In this document: positions 31,983 to 42,999 of the stretch, in pieces
Numbering within the stretch: position 1 is the stretch's first letter
Layout: each line of letters begins with the position of its first letter
Assembly: GCA_050486225.1 (NCBI GenBank)
Contig: JBJHCV010000004.1
Span: 62,001 to 126,000, forward strand
Direction: 5' to 3'
DNA from: JBBDIX01 sp050486225
GTDB taxonomy: Bacteria > Actinomycetota > Nitriliruptoria > Nitriliruptorales > Nitriliruptoraceae
DNA: 64,000 bases
The notes under the pieces: generated by a model
Seen by the model: only the letters and a program-made list of their open reading frames with translations
Database searches by the model: none
Told to the model about the DNA's origin: nothing
Made by a program: the position numbers and the translations under genes

Positions 31983-34048
31983 GCGCCACGACCACGCCAC
32001 CCGCCCGGCACCTGCTGTCGCGCACCATCGTGCCGATCGTGCTCGTCGGCGCCGTCGTCATGATGGTGGTGCCGATCCCTCCCGTGCTCCTCGACGCGCT
32101 GCTGGCCGCCAACCTCGCGTTCGCCCTGCTGGTCCTGCTGGCCGTGCTCACCCTGCGTGACACGCTCGACCTATCCACGTTCCCGTCACTGATCCTCATC
32201 ACGACGCTGATGCGCCTGGCACTCAACGTGTCGTCGACCCGGCTGATCCTGCTGGACGGCTACGCAGGCAAGGTGATCGACACGTTCGGACAGTTCGTCG
32301 TCGGTGGATCCGTGGTCGTCGGTCTCGTCGTGTTCCTGATCCTCATCGTGATCCAGTTCGCCGTCATCACCGCAGGTGCGGGGCGCGTCGCCGAGGTCGG
32401 GGCACGATTCGCGCTGGACGCCATGCCCGGCAAGCAGATGGCCATCGACGCGGACCTGGCCGCTGGCGCCATCAACGAGGCCCAGGCGCGGGAACGCCGG
32501 ACACGGATCGCCCGGGAGTCCGACTTCTACGGGGCGATGGACGGTGCGTCCAAGTTCGTCAAGGGCGACGCGATCGCCGGCATCGTTATCGTGGCGATCA
32601 ACCTCGTCGGCGGCCTCGTCGTCGGCGTGTCGATGGCCGGCATGGAGGTCGGCGAGGCCGTCAACACCTACTCGCTGCTGACCGTCGGCGACGGTCTGGT
32701 GTCCCAGATCCCCGCACTGCTGATCTCGGCCGCGACCGGCCTGATGGTGTCGCGCGTCGACGACGAGGACGACCTCGGTCCGACGGTTGGTCGGCAGCTC
32801 GTCAAGGACCCGCGAGCGCTGCGCATCGCCGCGCTGGTCGTCGGGGCGATCGGCCTGCTGCCCGGCCTGCCCAAGCTCCCCTTCGTCGCGATCGTGGTCA
32901 CCCTGCTGGTTGCCGGGTCCCGGGCCGCATCAGCACTGCGCGAGGCGACCCGGCCGGCCGACGCCGACGTGGAGGTGGCCCTCGACCCCGACGACCCACG
33001 CGCGCTCATCGAGCGACTCCGCGTCGAGCCGCTGGAACTGCACCTGGCCTACGACGTGCTCGACCTGATCGACCGGGAGGCAGGCGGCGACCTGCTGCCT
33101 CGGGTCCGTGCCCTGCGCCGCCAGGTCGCCGAGGAGCTCGGCCTCGTGCTGCCGGCCGTTCGGACCTCCGACGAGGTGATGCTCGACGCGTCGACCTACC
33201 GGATCCTGGTCCACGGCGTGGAGGTGGCTCGCGGCACCGCACCTCGAGACCGCATCCTCGCCCTGCCGGCGCACGACGGCGGCCTCGAGGGAATTCCGGG
33301 CGAGGAGACGGTCGAGCCGGTGTTCGGCCTGCGCGCCTGGTGGGTTCCGAGCGAGGCCCGCAACCGCGTCGTGGCCGCAGGCGCGACGGTCGTGGACCGG
33401 TCCGCCGTCGTGGTCACCCACCTGGCAGAGGTCGCGCGCGCCCATGCGAGTGACCTGCTGTCGCGCCAGCACGTCCAGCAACTGGTGGAGTCGCTGCGCC
33501 ACGACGAGCCACTGCTGGCCGACGAGGTCGGCACCGAGACGCTGTCGATGGCCCTGCTGCACGACGTGCTGCGCGAACTGCTGCGCGAACGGGTGCCGAT
33601 CCGTGACCTCGCCAGGATCATCGAGGCCGTGTCGGCCCGGGCACGCGAGACGCGATCGATCGACCATCTCGTGTCGGCCGCTCGTGCGGCCCTCGGTGCG
33701 TCGATCGTGGGGCGCATCGCACCGGACGGTGACCTGCAGGCCGTCGGGTTCGCGCCGCAGGTCGAGGGCGAACTGCACGAACGCGTTCGCGACGTCGACG
33801 GCGTCATGCAGCTGGTCGCCGAACCGGACCGGATCGCCCCGCTGCTCGCCCAGCTCAACGACCTCGTCCGTTCCGCCGGGGGTGGCGCCACCGCGCTCGT
33901 GTGTGGCCAGCTGCTGCGCAGGCCCATGAAGCGCACCCTGGCGGCGGCCGGGATCGACCTGCCGGTGCTCGCCTACCCGGAGATTCCCGCACACGTCCAG
34001 CTGAGGGTGATCGGAGCCCTCGGTGCCCAGGAGAACGTCGATGCCTGA
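31979..34048 (+). CDS. flhA: flagellar export gate protein FlhA
   Basis: 689 residues from ATG 31979 (ATGA overlap with flhB); a frame extending upstream lies in flhB. Eight membrane helices, the cytoplasmic FHIPEP motif region (RFALDAMPGKQMAIDADLAA, then GAINEAQARERR and FYGAMDGASKFVKGDAIAG) and the C-terminal domain that binds chaperone-substrate complexes. FlhA forms the nonameric ring of the export gate. Confidence 0.95.
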   Translation: MSATTTPPARHLLSRTIVPIVLVGAVVMMVVPIPPVLLDALLAANLAFALLVLLAVLTLRDTLDLSTFPSLILITTLMRLALNVSSTRLILLDGYAGKVIDTFGQFVVGGSVVVGLVVFLILIVIQFAVITAGAGRVAEVGARFALDAMPGKQMAIDADLAAGAINEAQARERRTRIARESDFYGAMDGASKFVKGDAIAGIVIVAINLVGGLVVGVSMAGMEVGEAVNTYSLLTVGDGLVSQIPALLISAATGLMVSRVDDEDDLGPTVGRQLVKDPRALRIAALVVGAIGLLPGLPKLPFVAIVVTLLVAGSRAASALREATRPADADVEVALDPDDPRALIERLRVEPLELHLAYDVLDLIDREAGGDLLPRVRALRRQVAEELGLVLPAVRTSDEVMLDASTYRILVHGVEVARGTAPRDRILALPAHDGGLEGIPGEETVEPVFGLRAWWVPSEARNRVVAAGATVVDRSAVVVTHLAEVARAHASDLLSRQHVQQLVESLRHDEPLLADEVGTETLSMALLHDVLRELLRERVPIRDLARIIEAVSARARETRSIDHLVSAARAALGASIVGRIAPDGDLQAVGFAPQVEGELHERVRDVDGVMQLVAEPDRIAPLLAQLNDLVRSAGGGATALVCGQLLRRPMKRTLAAAGIDLPVLAYPEIPAHVQLRVIGALGAQENVDA

Positions 34049-35441
34049 CCCGCAGACCGACACCGCGCTCGCTCCCGGCGCCGTCGCCATCGTCGAGGCG
34101 CCAACGGCCGCAGCGGCCGTCGCCGCCGTGCACGAACGCCTCGGTGACGACGCACGGATCGTCGACGCCCGCAAGGTCCTGCGTGGCGGCGTCGGCGGCT
34201 TCTTCGCTCGTGAGGTCGTCCAGCTGCACGCCGCGCCGGCCTCGTCGGCGACCCGGGCCGCCGTTCGGGGCGCCGAGGATCGACCGGCTGATCGGACCCC
34301 GGGCCCCGCGGTCGCCTCGGGTGGCGCCCCGGCGGCGACGACCGTGGGTTCGGCTCACAACGGGTGGGGACTGCCCGCCGACTTCGGCACGGCAGAGGAG
34401 CGGGCCGAGCAGCGACGCGCCGCCGCCCGGTCGGCACGTCGCCGACCCCGGCGTGGATCCCGTCGCAGCCCGACGGTCCTGGCTCCCGCGGTCCGGTCCC
34501 CGGCCCCGTCCGCCGCCACGCGAGGCGCGCAGGCCCCAACCGGCCCGGCGCCGACACCGAAGCCCCACCGTGGGTCGCCACTGCCACCCGTGACGCCGAT
34601 CGTCGAGGCTGCGGCCCCGTCGCATGCCTCGACGAGCACCGCGCCGGCCCCGTTCGAACGCCTCCTCGAGGATGTCGAGTCGGTCCCTGACACCGTCGAC
34701 TTCGCGACGTTCCTGCGACAGCAGCTCGCCGAACGGGCGGCGACACCCACGGTTCCCACCGTCACGTCGGCCCCACCCGGTGCCACGACGACCGCACCGC
34801 CGGACACCGCCGTCCCGCAGGGCCTCGCCTCGATGTCGACGGTTTCCCGACAGGCGGACACCCCGCCACGACCCGAGTCCCCGACCCCGACCCCCAGCCC
34901 TGCCCAGCAGGCGGTATCGCCGGCGGAGGCGCTGCCGGAACCGTCGGCAGACGGGGAACCGCGCTGGTCGGTGACGGCGCTGATCCGCCTCGGACTGCCG
35001 GGAGAGTTCGTCCGGTCGCTGCGGGTCGCCCCGCCGGCCGACGACCTCGCCTGGACGGCGGCGCTCGCCACGGCACTGCGACCCCTGTGCCGACCGCTGC
35101 CGCGTGGCCGTGCACTGCTCGCGGGTCCGCGAGCGCCGGCGATCGCGGGCGAGGTCGGGCTGCCCGCCGCGCGAAGCCCCCAGTTCGTCGAGGCCCTGCG
35201 AGACGGCCACTGGGTGCACGTCGTCGTCGGTGACGAGTGGCGCGACCTGCTCGTCCACGATCCGCTGGCGGTGTCGTGGACGCTGACGAGCGACCTACCG
35301 GAGGCCATTCGCTGTGCGACCGACCTGGGGTTGGTCCTGGGCTACGGGTGGTTCAACGGGGACTATCGTCGCGCGCAGCCGATGGACGTCGCGATGACCA
35401 TTCGCGCCCTGCTCGACGCCGCGACGAGGAGCCAGCCGTGA
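34041..35441 (+). CDS. FlhF-derived protein lacking the GTPase P-loop
   Basis: 466 residues from ATG 34041 (AGGAG upstream, 8-base overlap with flhA). Residues 5-65 match the FlhF N-terminal domain (AIVEAPTAAAAVAAVHERLG, then DARIVDARKVLRGGVGGFF). A long Pro/Thr/Ala-rich linker (about 75-305) follows. The C-terminal 155 residues start like the FlhF NG domain (ALIRLGLPGEFVRSL), but where the P-loop GxTGxGKTTT belongs it reads ALLAGPRAPAIAGEV. It keeps the order seen for flhF after flhA. GTP hydrolysis is therefore not expected; a localisation or scaffolding role is a guess. Confidence 0.72.
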   Translation: MPDPQTDTALAPGAVAIVEAPTAAAAVAAVHERLGDDARIVDARKVLRGGVGGFFAREVVQLHAAPASSATRAAVRGAEDRPADRTPGPAVASGGAPAATTVGSAHNGWGLPADFGTAEERAEQRRAAARSARRRPRRGSRRSPTVLAPAVRSPAPSAATRGAQAPTGPAPTPKPHRGSPLPPVTPIVEAAAPSHASTSTAPAPFERLLEDVESVPDTVDFATFLRQQLAERAATPTVPTVTSAPPGATTTAPPDTAVPQGLASMSTVSRQADTPPRPESPTPTPSPAQQAVSPAEALPEPSADGEPRWSVTALIRLGLPGEFVRSLRVAPPADDLAWTAALATALRPLCRPLPRGRALLAGPRAPAIAGEVGLPAARSPQFVEALRDGHWVHVVVGDEWRDLLVHDPLAVSWTLTSDLPEAIRCATDLGLVLGYGWFNGDYRRAQPMDVAMTIRALLDAATRSQP

Positions 35442-35749
35442 CGACGGGTCCGCTGCAACGGGTGATCGCCGTGACCGGCCTGGCCTGTCTGGTGCCAGTG
35501 GTGGCGATGCTGCTCGTCGGATCGATCACCCCCGAGGTCGCGGCCCTGCGTGCCCTCGCGGTGATCGGCGCCGTGGTCGTCCTGGACCAGGTGGCACGGT
35601 CCGTCCTCACCGGCCTGCTCGGAAGGATCGAGGTCGCGCCGACGACGTCGCAGACGCCGGAGCCTCCGCGGGCGCCCGACTCATCGGGCCGCGCGGCCGG
35701 ACCCTCGACGCGAGAACCCGTGACGGAGGTTCGCGACACCGTCGCGTGA
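35438..35749 (+). CDS. small two-helix membrane protein, unknown function
   Basis: 103 residues, GTGA overlap with the flhF-like gene. Two membrane helices (VIAVTGLACLVPVVAMLLVG; LRALAVIGAVVVLDQVARSV) and a hydrophilic, Pro-rich C-terminal tail. Last gene of the flagellar operon. Its final 69 bases overlap the end of the convergent P-type ATPase gene. Function not recognised. Confidence 0.65.
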   Translation: MTTGPLQRVIAVTGLACLVPVVAMLLVGSITPEVAALRALAVIGAVVVLDQVARSVLTGLLGRIEVAPTTSQTPEPPRAPDSSGRAAGPSTREPVTEVRDTVA

Positions 35750-38425
35750 GCGCAGCCACTTGTGCAGTTCGCTCACCAGCACCACGGCCAGCGCCACGAC
35801 CCCGATACGCATCCACGCGGCCGCGGGCACGTCCGCGATCTGCAGCACGTCACGGGTCGGCTGCCAGTAGAGCGCCGCGACGTGCAGCGCGACCGCCCCG
35901 ATGCTCGCCGACAGCAGGAAACGGTTGCCGGCCACGTGGGTCACCACGATCGATCGCCGTTCCGAACGTGAGTTGTAGACGTGGAACGCCATGGCAACGA
36001 CCAGCGTCGTCAGCGCCGCGCCACGCTGCTGGGCCTCGTCCAGACCGGCGTCGATCGCCCAGACGAACAGCCACAGGCTCCCTGCTGCCATCGCCACACC
36101 GGTGAGCACGGTGCGTTCCCACAGGACCCGGCTCACGACGCCCTCGTCACGTCGTCGCGGCGGCCGATCGAGCACGTCGGGTTCGCCGCGGTCGAACGCG
36201 AGCGCGACGTCCTGCAGTCCATTCGTCACGACGTTCAGCCACAGCAGCGCAGCCGGGACGTAGGGCAGGGGCAGACCCGCGAGGATCGACGTGATGATCG
36301 CGACGATGGACGCGGCGCCGGTGGAGAGCAGGAAGTAGGTCACCTTGCGGACGTTGTCGAAGACGACCCGGCCCTCCTCCACGGCCGCCGCGATCGACAC
36401 GAAGTCGTCGTCGGTGAGCACCATGTCGCTGGCCTCTCGCGCGACGTCGGTGCCAGAGCGCCCCATCGCCACCCCGATGTCGGCCGCCTTGAGTGCGGGC
36501 CCGTCGTTGACACCGTCGCCGGTCACCGCGACCACACGCCCCGAGGCCTGAAGCGCCCGCACGACCCGCAGCTTGTGGTCGGGCGCCACCCGGGCGAAGA
36601 CGTCGACCTCGTCGACGACACGTTCGAGGTCGCGGTCGTCGATCGACTCGACCTCGACCCCGGTGACCACACGCGCATCGTCGTCGTCGACGATCGCGAG
36701 TTCCCGAGCGATGGCCCGCGCGGTCGCGGCGTGGTCCCCGGTGATCATCACGACCCGGATCCCGGCCCGGCGACACTGTCCGATGGACTCGACGACACCT
36801 GGCCGCGGAGGATCGTGCATCCCGACCAGCCCGGTCAGCACCAGGCCCCCCGCGCGCGGAGGCGCGTGCGGGTCGACGTCGTCGACCTCCACGTCGAGCC
36901 GCCGCTCCGCCGTCGCGAGCACCCGTAGTCCGTCGGCCGCCATCTGCTCGGCGGCGGCGAGCACCGCGTCCGGGTCGAGCCGCTCCTCGTCACCGGCGTC
37001 CATCGCCTCGCTCAGTTCGAGGATCCGCTCCGGAGCACCCTTGGCGCGCAGCACGGGACCGTCCTCGTCGACGACGACGTAGGACAGGCGCAGGCGGGAC
37101 TCGAACGGCACCTCCGCGAGGACGGGCGTGTCGCGGCGGAGTCCGGCAACGTCGAACCCGGCACGCGTCGCGAACTCCAGCAACGCGACCTCGGTGGGAT
37201 CCCCGTGCTCCTCGACCACGGCTGCGTCGGCGTCCGACTCGTGTCCGAGGTCCGCCTCGTTGCTCAGCACCGCCGTCCGCGCGACCGCGCCCAGTCCGGC
37301 GTCGGCCCCGTCGAGGTCGTCGGCCGGGCCGAGGGACCGGTGGCCCCCGTCGGGTGTCCACACGGCGACCACCGTCATCCGGTTGGCCGTCAGCGTGCCG
37401 GTCTTGTCCGAACCGATCACGTTCGTGGAACCCAGGGTCTCGACGGCCGGCAGGACCCGGATGATCGCGTTGCGTGACGCCATGCGACGCACGCCCAGCG
37501 CGAGCGCGACGGTCAGCGCGACGGGGAGGCCTTCCGGGACGACCGCGACGGCCAGCGCCACGGCGGTCAGGAACATGTCGGAGGGCGGGGTGCCCAGTGC
37601 GACACCGGTCGCGAACGCCACGGCCGTCGACCCGAGCACGGCGACCGCGACGACGTTGGCGAACCGCTTCATGCGGGCCTGCAGGGGCGTCATGGGGCGC
37701 TGCTGGGTGCGGATGCTCTGCGCGATGGATCCCAGCTGTGTCGACGTCGACGTCTCCACGACGACGCCGGTTCCCCGGCCACTGGACACGACCGTGCCCA
37801 TGTACACGAGGTTGACCCGGTCGGCGGCGAGCAGGTCGGCGGCGACGGCATCGGTCGACTTGCGCACCGTCGCGCTCTCACCCGTGAGCAGCGACTCGTC
37901 GACGTCGAGCGTGGTCGCACGCACCAGGCGCAGGTCGGCAGGTACCCGAGTCCCGGACGTCAGCTCCACGACGTCGCCGGGAACGAGTTCGGACGCGTCC
38001 ACGTCGACGACGTGACCGTCTCGCAGGACCGACGAACGCGGTGCCGCCAGTGCCATCAGCGCGTCGACGGAGCGTTCGGCGCGCCGTTCCTGGACGAACC
38101 CGATGCTCGCGTTGATCACGAGCACCGCGGCGATCACGGCCGCGTCCGTGTACTCGTCGATCAGGATCGTCACCACGAAGGCGACGACGAGGATGCTGAT
38201 CAGTGGACTGGCGAACTGCGCGAGCAGGACCTGCAGCGCCGTGCGCGGCTTCTCCCGTTCGAGCACGTTCGGCCCGTGCCGCTCGAGCCGCTCGTTGGCC
38301 TCGGCCGACGTGAGGCCGCGACGAGGGTCGACGTCGAGTTCCGCGCACACCTCGGCGGCCGTCCGCGCGTGCCAGTCGTGCGCGGTGTCCCGCGTGGGGG
38401 TCTGCCCGGTGTCGCGCTGGGTCAC
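35681..38425 (-). CDS. P2-type cation-transporting ATPase (Ca2+/Mn2+-like)
   Basis: 914 residues, GTG start with AGGAGGGG upstream. Motifs: TGES in the actuator domain (LLTGESATVRK), PEGL in helix 4 (VAVVPEGLPVALTVALALGV), phosphorylation site SDKTGTLTANRM, TGD in VVMITGDHAATARAIA and hinge TGDGVNDGPALKAADIGVAM. The N-terminal cation-ATPase domain (LDVDPRRGLTSAEANERLER) and C-terminal six-helix region are complete. Helix 4 PEG and helix 6 NxxxD (WLNVVTNGLQDVALAFD) fit P2A/P2-type pumps exporting Ca2+ or Mn2+. Downstream of the PCuAC gene; its end overlaps a convergent gene by 69 bases. Confidence 0.9.
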   Translation of the reverse strand: MTQRDTGQTPTRDTAHDWHARTAAEVCAELDVDPRRGLTSAEANERLERHGPNVLEREKPRTALQVLLAQFASPLISILVVAFVVTILIDEYTDAAVIAAVLVINASIGFVQERRAERSVDALMALAAPRSSVLRDGHVVDVDASELVPGDVVELTSGTRVPADLRLVRATTLDVDESLLTGESATVRKSTDAVAADLLAADRVNLVYMGTVVSSGRGTGVVVETSTSTQLGSIAQSIRTQQRPMTPLQARMKRFANVVAVAVLGSTAVAFATGVALGTPPSDMFLTAVALAVAVVPEGLPVALTVALALGVRRMASRNAIIRVLPAVETLGSTNVIGSDKTGTLTANRMTVVAVWTPDGGHRSLGPADDLDGADAGLGAVARTAVLSNEADLGHESDADAAVVEEHGDPTEVALLEFATRAGFDVAGLRRDTPVLAEVPFESRLRLSYVVVDEDGPVLRAKGAPERILELSEAMDAGDEERLDPDAVLAAAEQMAADGLRVLATAERRLDVEVDDVDPHAPPRAGGLVLTGLVGMHDPPRPGVVESIGQCRRAGIRVVMITGDHAATARAIARELAIVDDDDARVVTGVEVESIDDRDLERVVDEVDVFARVAPDHKLRVVRALQASGRVVAVTGDGVNDGPALKAADIGVAMGRSGTDVAREASDMVLTDDDFVSIAAAVEEGRVVFDNVRKVTYFLLSTGAASIVAIITSILAGLPLPYVPAALLWLNVVTNGLQDVALAFDRGEPDVLDRPPRRRDEGVVSRVLWERTVLTGVAMAAGSLWLFVWAIDAGLDEAQQRGAALTTLVVAMAFHVYNSRSERRSIVVTHVAGNRFLLSASIGAVALHVAALYWQPTRDVLQIADVPAAAWMRIGVVALAVVLVSELHKWLRSRDGVANLRHGFSRRGSGRAAR

Positions 38426-38483
38426 CCGTGCCCCTCCTGGTCACGCACGCGCCCGACCCGTGGACGGGACGGGCGATGCCCGG

Positions 38484-38963
38484 TCACCCGTCCGCCGATC
38501 CCTCCGCGAGATCGACCAGGTCGACGACCGTCACCTGCACGGTACGCGCGTCGGACCGTGCGAAGTGCAGGGTCAGGTCGAACGTGGCTCCCTCGACGAC
38601 GTCCGCGTCGGGCACGACCAGCATGAGGTGGAGCCCGCCGGGTCGGAACGCCGTCGACGAACCCGCTCGCAGGTCGACGCGGTCGAGCTGTCGCATGCGC
38701 GCGAAGCCGTCGACGATCTCGGTCACGTGGATCTCGACGCCCAACGCGGCGTCCGTCGCCACGGCGACGAGTTCGTCGTCCCGGTCCCCCTCGTTGTGGA
38801 TCGTGAGCACCACCTGCGAGGACCCCGACACGGGCACCGCGGCGCGAGCGGCGGAGATGCGGAGGCTGGGTTCACCCGCCGAGACACAGGACGTGAGGAC
38901 CAGCGCGAGCAGCACGGACGCGACGACGTGGCGCCGGCCACGGCCCCGAGTCGACCTGGTCAC
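38484..38963 (-). CDS. PCu(A)C-family copper chaperone lipoprotein
   Basis: 159 residues, GTG start. A signal peptide ends in a lipobox (LALVLTSC), so it should be membrane-anchored outside the cell. The domain shows the copper motif: His in VEIHVTEIV, Met in GFARMRQLD, then RPGGLHLMLVVPD, matching H-x(n)-M-x(21)-H-x-M. PCuAC proteins deliver Cu(I) to cytochrome oxidase. It lies 58 bases upstream of the cation ATPase, probably in the same transcript. Confidence 0.85.
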   Translation of the reverse strand: MTRSTRGRGRRHVVASVLLALVLTSCVSAGEPSLRISAARAAVPVSGSSQVVLTIHNEGDRDDELVAVATDAALGVEIHVTEIVDGFARMRQLDRVDLRAGSSTAFRPGGLHLMLVVPDADVVEGATFDLTLHFARSDARTVQVTVVDLVDLAEGSADG

Positions 38964-39079
38964 GCGTGAACCCGTCCTGTCGTGCGGAGCGCACCCCCGC
39001 TCGGGCGAGGGTACGGACCGGCGCGCAGCAGGAACTCGACCGCAGGCCGAGGGAGCCGTCCTGCGTCAGCGCCCCGGGG

Positions 39080-39502
39080 TCACGCGAACGCACCGAGCAC
39101 GGCACCGACGGCCGTGAGCCCGGCGACGTTGAACACCCCGTTGATCCAGAAGTGGGTCACCGGTTGGGGCTTCTGGTCGTAGATCGCCGTGACTGCCGCG
39201 GCCGTGAGCGCGTATCCGACGCCGACGACCAGACCCAGCGCGGCGCCGTCCGCGACCGAGGTGACGCCCACCCCTGCGGCGAGCAGCGACGTGACGACGG
39301 CTGCGACGACGTAGGCGAGCAACGTGAACAGGAACACCTTCGGATCCGGCTGCTGGTCCTCGGGGACCTCGATGCCGCCTGCGTCCTGCCACCGCTTCGA
39401 GATCGGTGGCGCCATGTACCAGGCGGCACCCATCGCGAACCAGACGAGCGCTGCGACGACAGCCCCCACCCAGTGGACCTGCCCGAACATGTCGAGGACC
39501 AT
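39080..39502 (-). CDS. DUF1761-family membrane protein
   Basis: 140 residues from an ATG preceded by GGAGGGAG. Four membrane helices. The start (VHWVGAVVAALVWFAMGAAW, then YMAPPISKRWQDAG) and the ending (AIYDQKPQPVTHFWINGVFN) match the DUF1761 pattern of small bacterial membrane proteins. Function unknown. A frame extending to 39640 adds a non-homologous Cys/Gly-rich stretch and was not used. Confidence 0.78.
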   Translation of the reverse strand: MVLDMFGQVHWVGAVVAALVWFAMGAAWYMAPPISKRWQDAGGIEVPEDQQPDPKVFLFTLLAYVVAAVVTSLLAAGVGVTSVADGAALGLVVGVGYALTAAAVTAIYDQKPQPVTHFWINGVFNVAGLTAVGAVLGAFA

Positions 39503-39581
39503 CCCAGTGCTCCCTCCGTGACCGGCTCCGCAGGACGCAACTCGCCCACCGCAGGACGTACGGGCGAGTATGTCATGGCGG

Positions 39582-39740
39582 TCACCGGAACAGGCGGCCG
39601 ATTCCGCGACCCGTGGCTCGCCCGACGATCCGGCGCCCAACGCGCCTGCCGATCCGCCCCCGCTTCACCGCGTTGACGTCGCCCAGCAGTCGCGCGATCC
39701 GGTACAGCGTCCCTCGTGTCCGGTTGATCCCCATCGTCAT
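39582..39740 (-). CDS. small basic conserved protein
   Basis: 52 residues, ATG at 39740 (or 39734) with GGGGAG upstream. It begins RTRGTLYRIARLLGDVNAVK and continues with a very basic RIGRRVGRRIVGRATGRGIG stretch. Short proteins with LYR-x-AR-x-LxDVxAV followed by KxGRRxxxRxxGR are widespread in actinobacteria, with unknown function. The high Arg content suggests nucleic-acid or membrane binding. The longer frame to 39980 runs into the divergent uvrA-like gene. Confidence 0.65.
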   Translation of the reverse strand: MTMGINRTRGTLYRIARLLGDVNAVKRGRIGRRVGRRIVGRATGRGIGRLFR

Positions 39741-39914
39741 CACTCCCCAGCCTGTGCACCCCAACCTACCGACGACGGGTGACACGTCGACCTGAGGCCG
39801 ATCGGCGTGTGGCGCCGTATCCTGCGCCGCTGCCGTGTGGACTCGCCGGCACACCGCGTCCGCGCCGACGACCCTCCCGGGCGCGTCGCCGGCCCCGATG
39901 GAGACCTCGCCAAC

Positions 39915-42293
<2,379 letters not shown>

Positions 42294-42327
42294 CAGGCAC
42301 ACGGCCCCTCCGAGCACCGTGCGTCGG

Positions 42328-42921
42328 TCACCCCGTGGCACGCTGCGCGTTGGCCCGGACGGCGTCGCGAACCCACACGGCCAGGCCGGGTTCGATCGCC
42401 TGGTAGGTCGCGGTGAACCGGGGATCGGTGACGTAACCCTCGGCGAGCTGGACCTGCATCGCGTGCGAGCAGGGGTAGAACCGCTCGCTGATCTGCACGC
42501 GGTGCGCCTCGACGGCGTCCATGGCCGCTTCGGTGTCGGCCGGGGCGCCGGACCGGAACACCTCGAACATCACGTCCTCGGACAACTCCTCACCCTCCTC
42601 GTGGGCGGCGATCGCGCGATCGACCGCGCGGATCACGTGTCCAAGTCTCTGCGCCTCGGCACCGAGCATGTCGCGCTGATGACGCAGCGCCCGTCCGCGG
42701 TCGAAGTCGTCGGCGTCCAGGAGCCGACGGATCTCGGTCAGCGCGAACCCCAGTTCGCGGTAGAACAGGACCAGATGCAGACGTTCCAGCGCCTGCTCGT
42801 CGTAGAGGCGGTAGCCGGCCTCGGACCGGTGTGCGGGACGCACGAGACCGATGTCGTCGTAGTGGTGCAACGTGCGCACCGTCACGCCGGTGAGCGCCGC
42901 GACCTCACTGACCGTCCTCAT
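42328..42921 (-). CDS. MerR-family regulator with TipAS domain
   Basis: 197 residues from ATG 42921. The MerR winged helix (RTVSEVAALTGVTVRTLHHY, then DDIGLVRPAHRSEAGYRLYD) and coiled coil are followed by a TipAS ligand domain (about 105-195) with YPCSHAMQVQLAEGYVTDPR. TipAS domains bind thiopeptides or other hydrophobic ligands, some covalently through Cys; a Cys is present in YPCSH. It lies 78 bases downstream of the Sec-type methyltransferase gene, so the two may be co-regulated. Confidence 0.88.
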   Translation of the reverse strand: MRTVSEVAALTGVTVRTLHHYDDIGLVRPAHRSEAGYRLYDEQALERLHLVLFYRELGFALTEIRRLLDADDFDRGRALRHQRDMLGAEAQRLGHVIRAVDRAIAAHEEGEELSEDVMFEVFRSGAPADTEAAMDAVEAHRVQISERFYPCSHAMQVQLAEGYVTDPRFTATYQAIEPGLAVWVRDAVRANAQRATG

Positions 42922-42950
42922 CGTCCTGCCGTCCCTGGACACGTGCATGC

Positions 42951-42981
42951 AGGGTGCAGCATGACGCGACGTGAGGGTCAA
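42951..42981 (-). promoter_or_regulatory. candidate MerR-type promoter upstream of the TipAS gene
   Basis: TTGACC (42981-42976) with an imperfect dyad just downstream (TCACGTCGCGTCA), in the space expected between -35 and -10 of MerR-type promoters, which have 19-base spacers. The -10 candidate (CACCCT) is poor. Autoregulation is inference. Confidence 0.3.
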
Positions 42982-42999
42982 GAGAGGCCGCGAGGACCG

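Noticed and set aside
29883..32000. Minus-strand frame (705 codons) opposite fliQ-fliR-flhB
   Set aside because: Shadow frame; His/Asp/Arg-rich, no domain.
36487..36494. CTTGAG inside the cation ATPase gene (others at 29793 in fliQ and 51686 in the receiver gene)
   Set aside because: Inside coding sequence with no GGCCGAC at the right distance.
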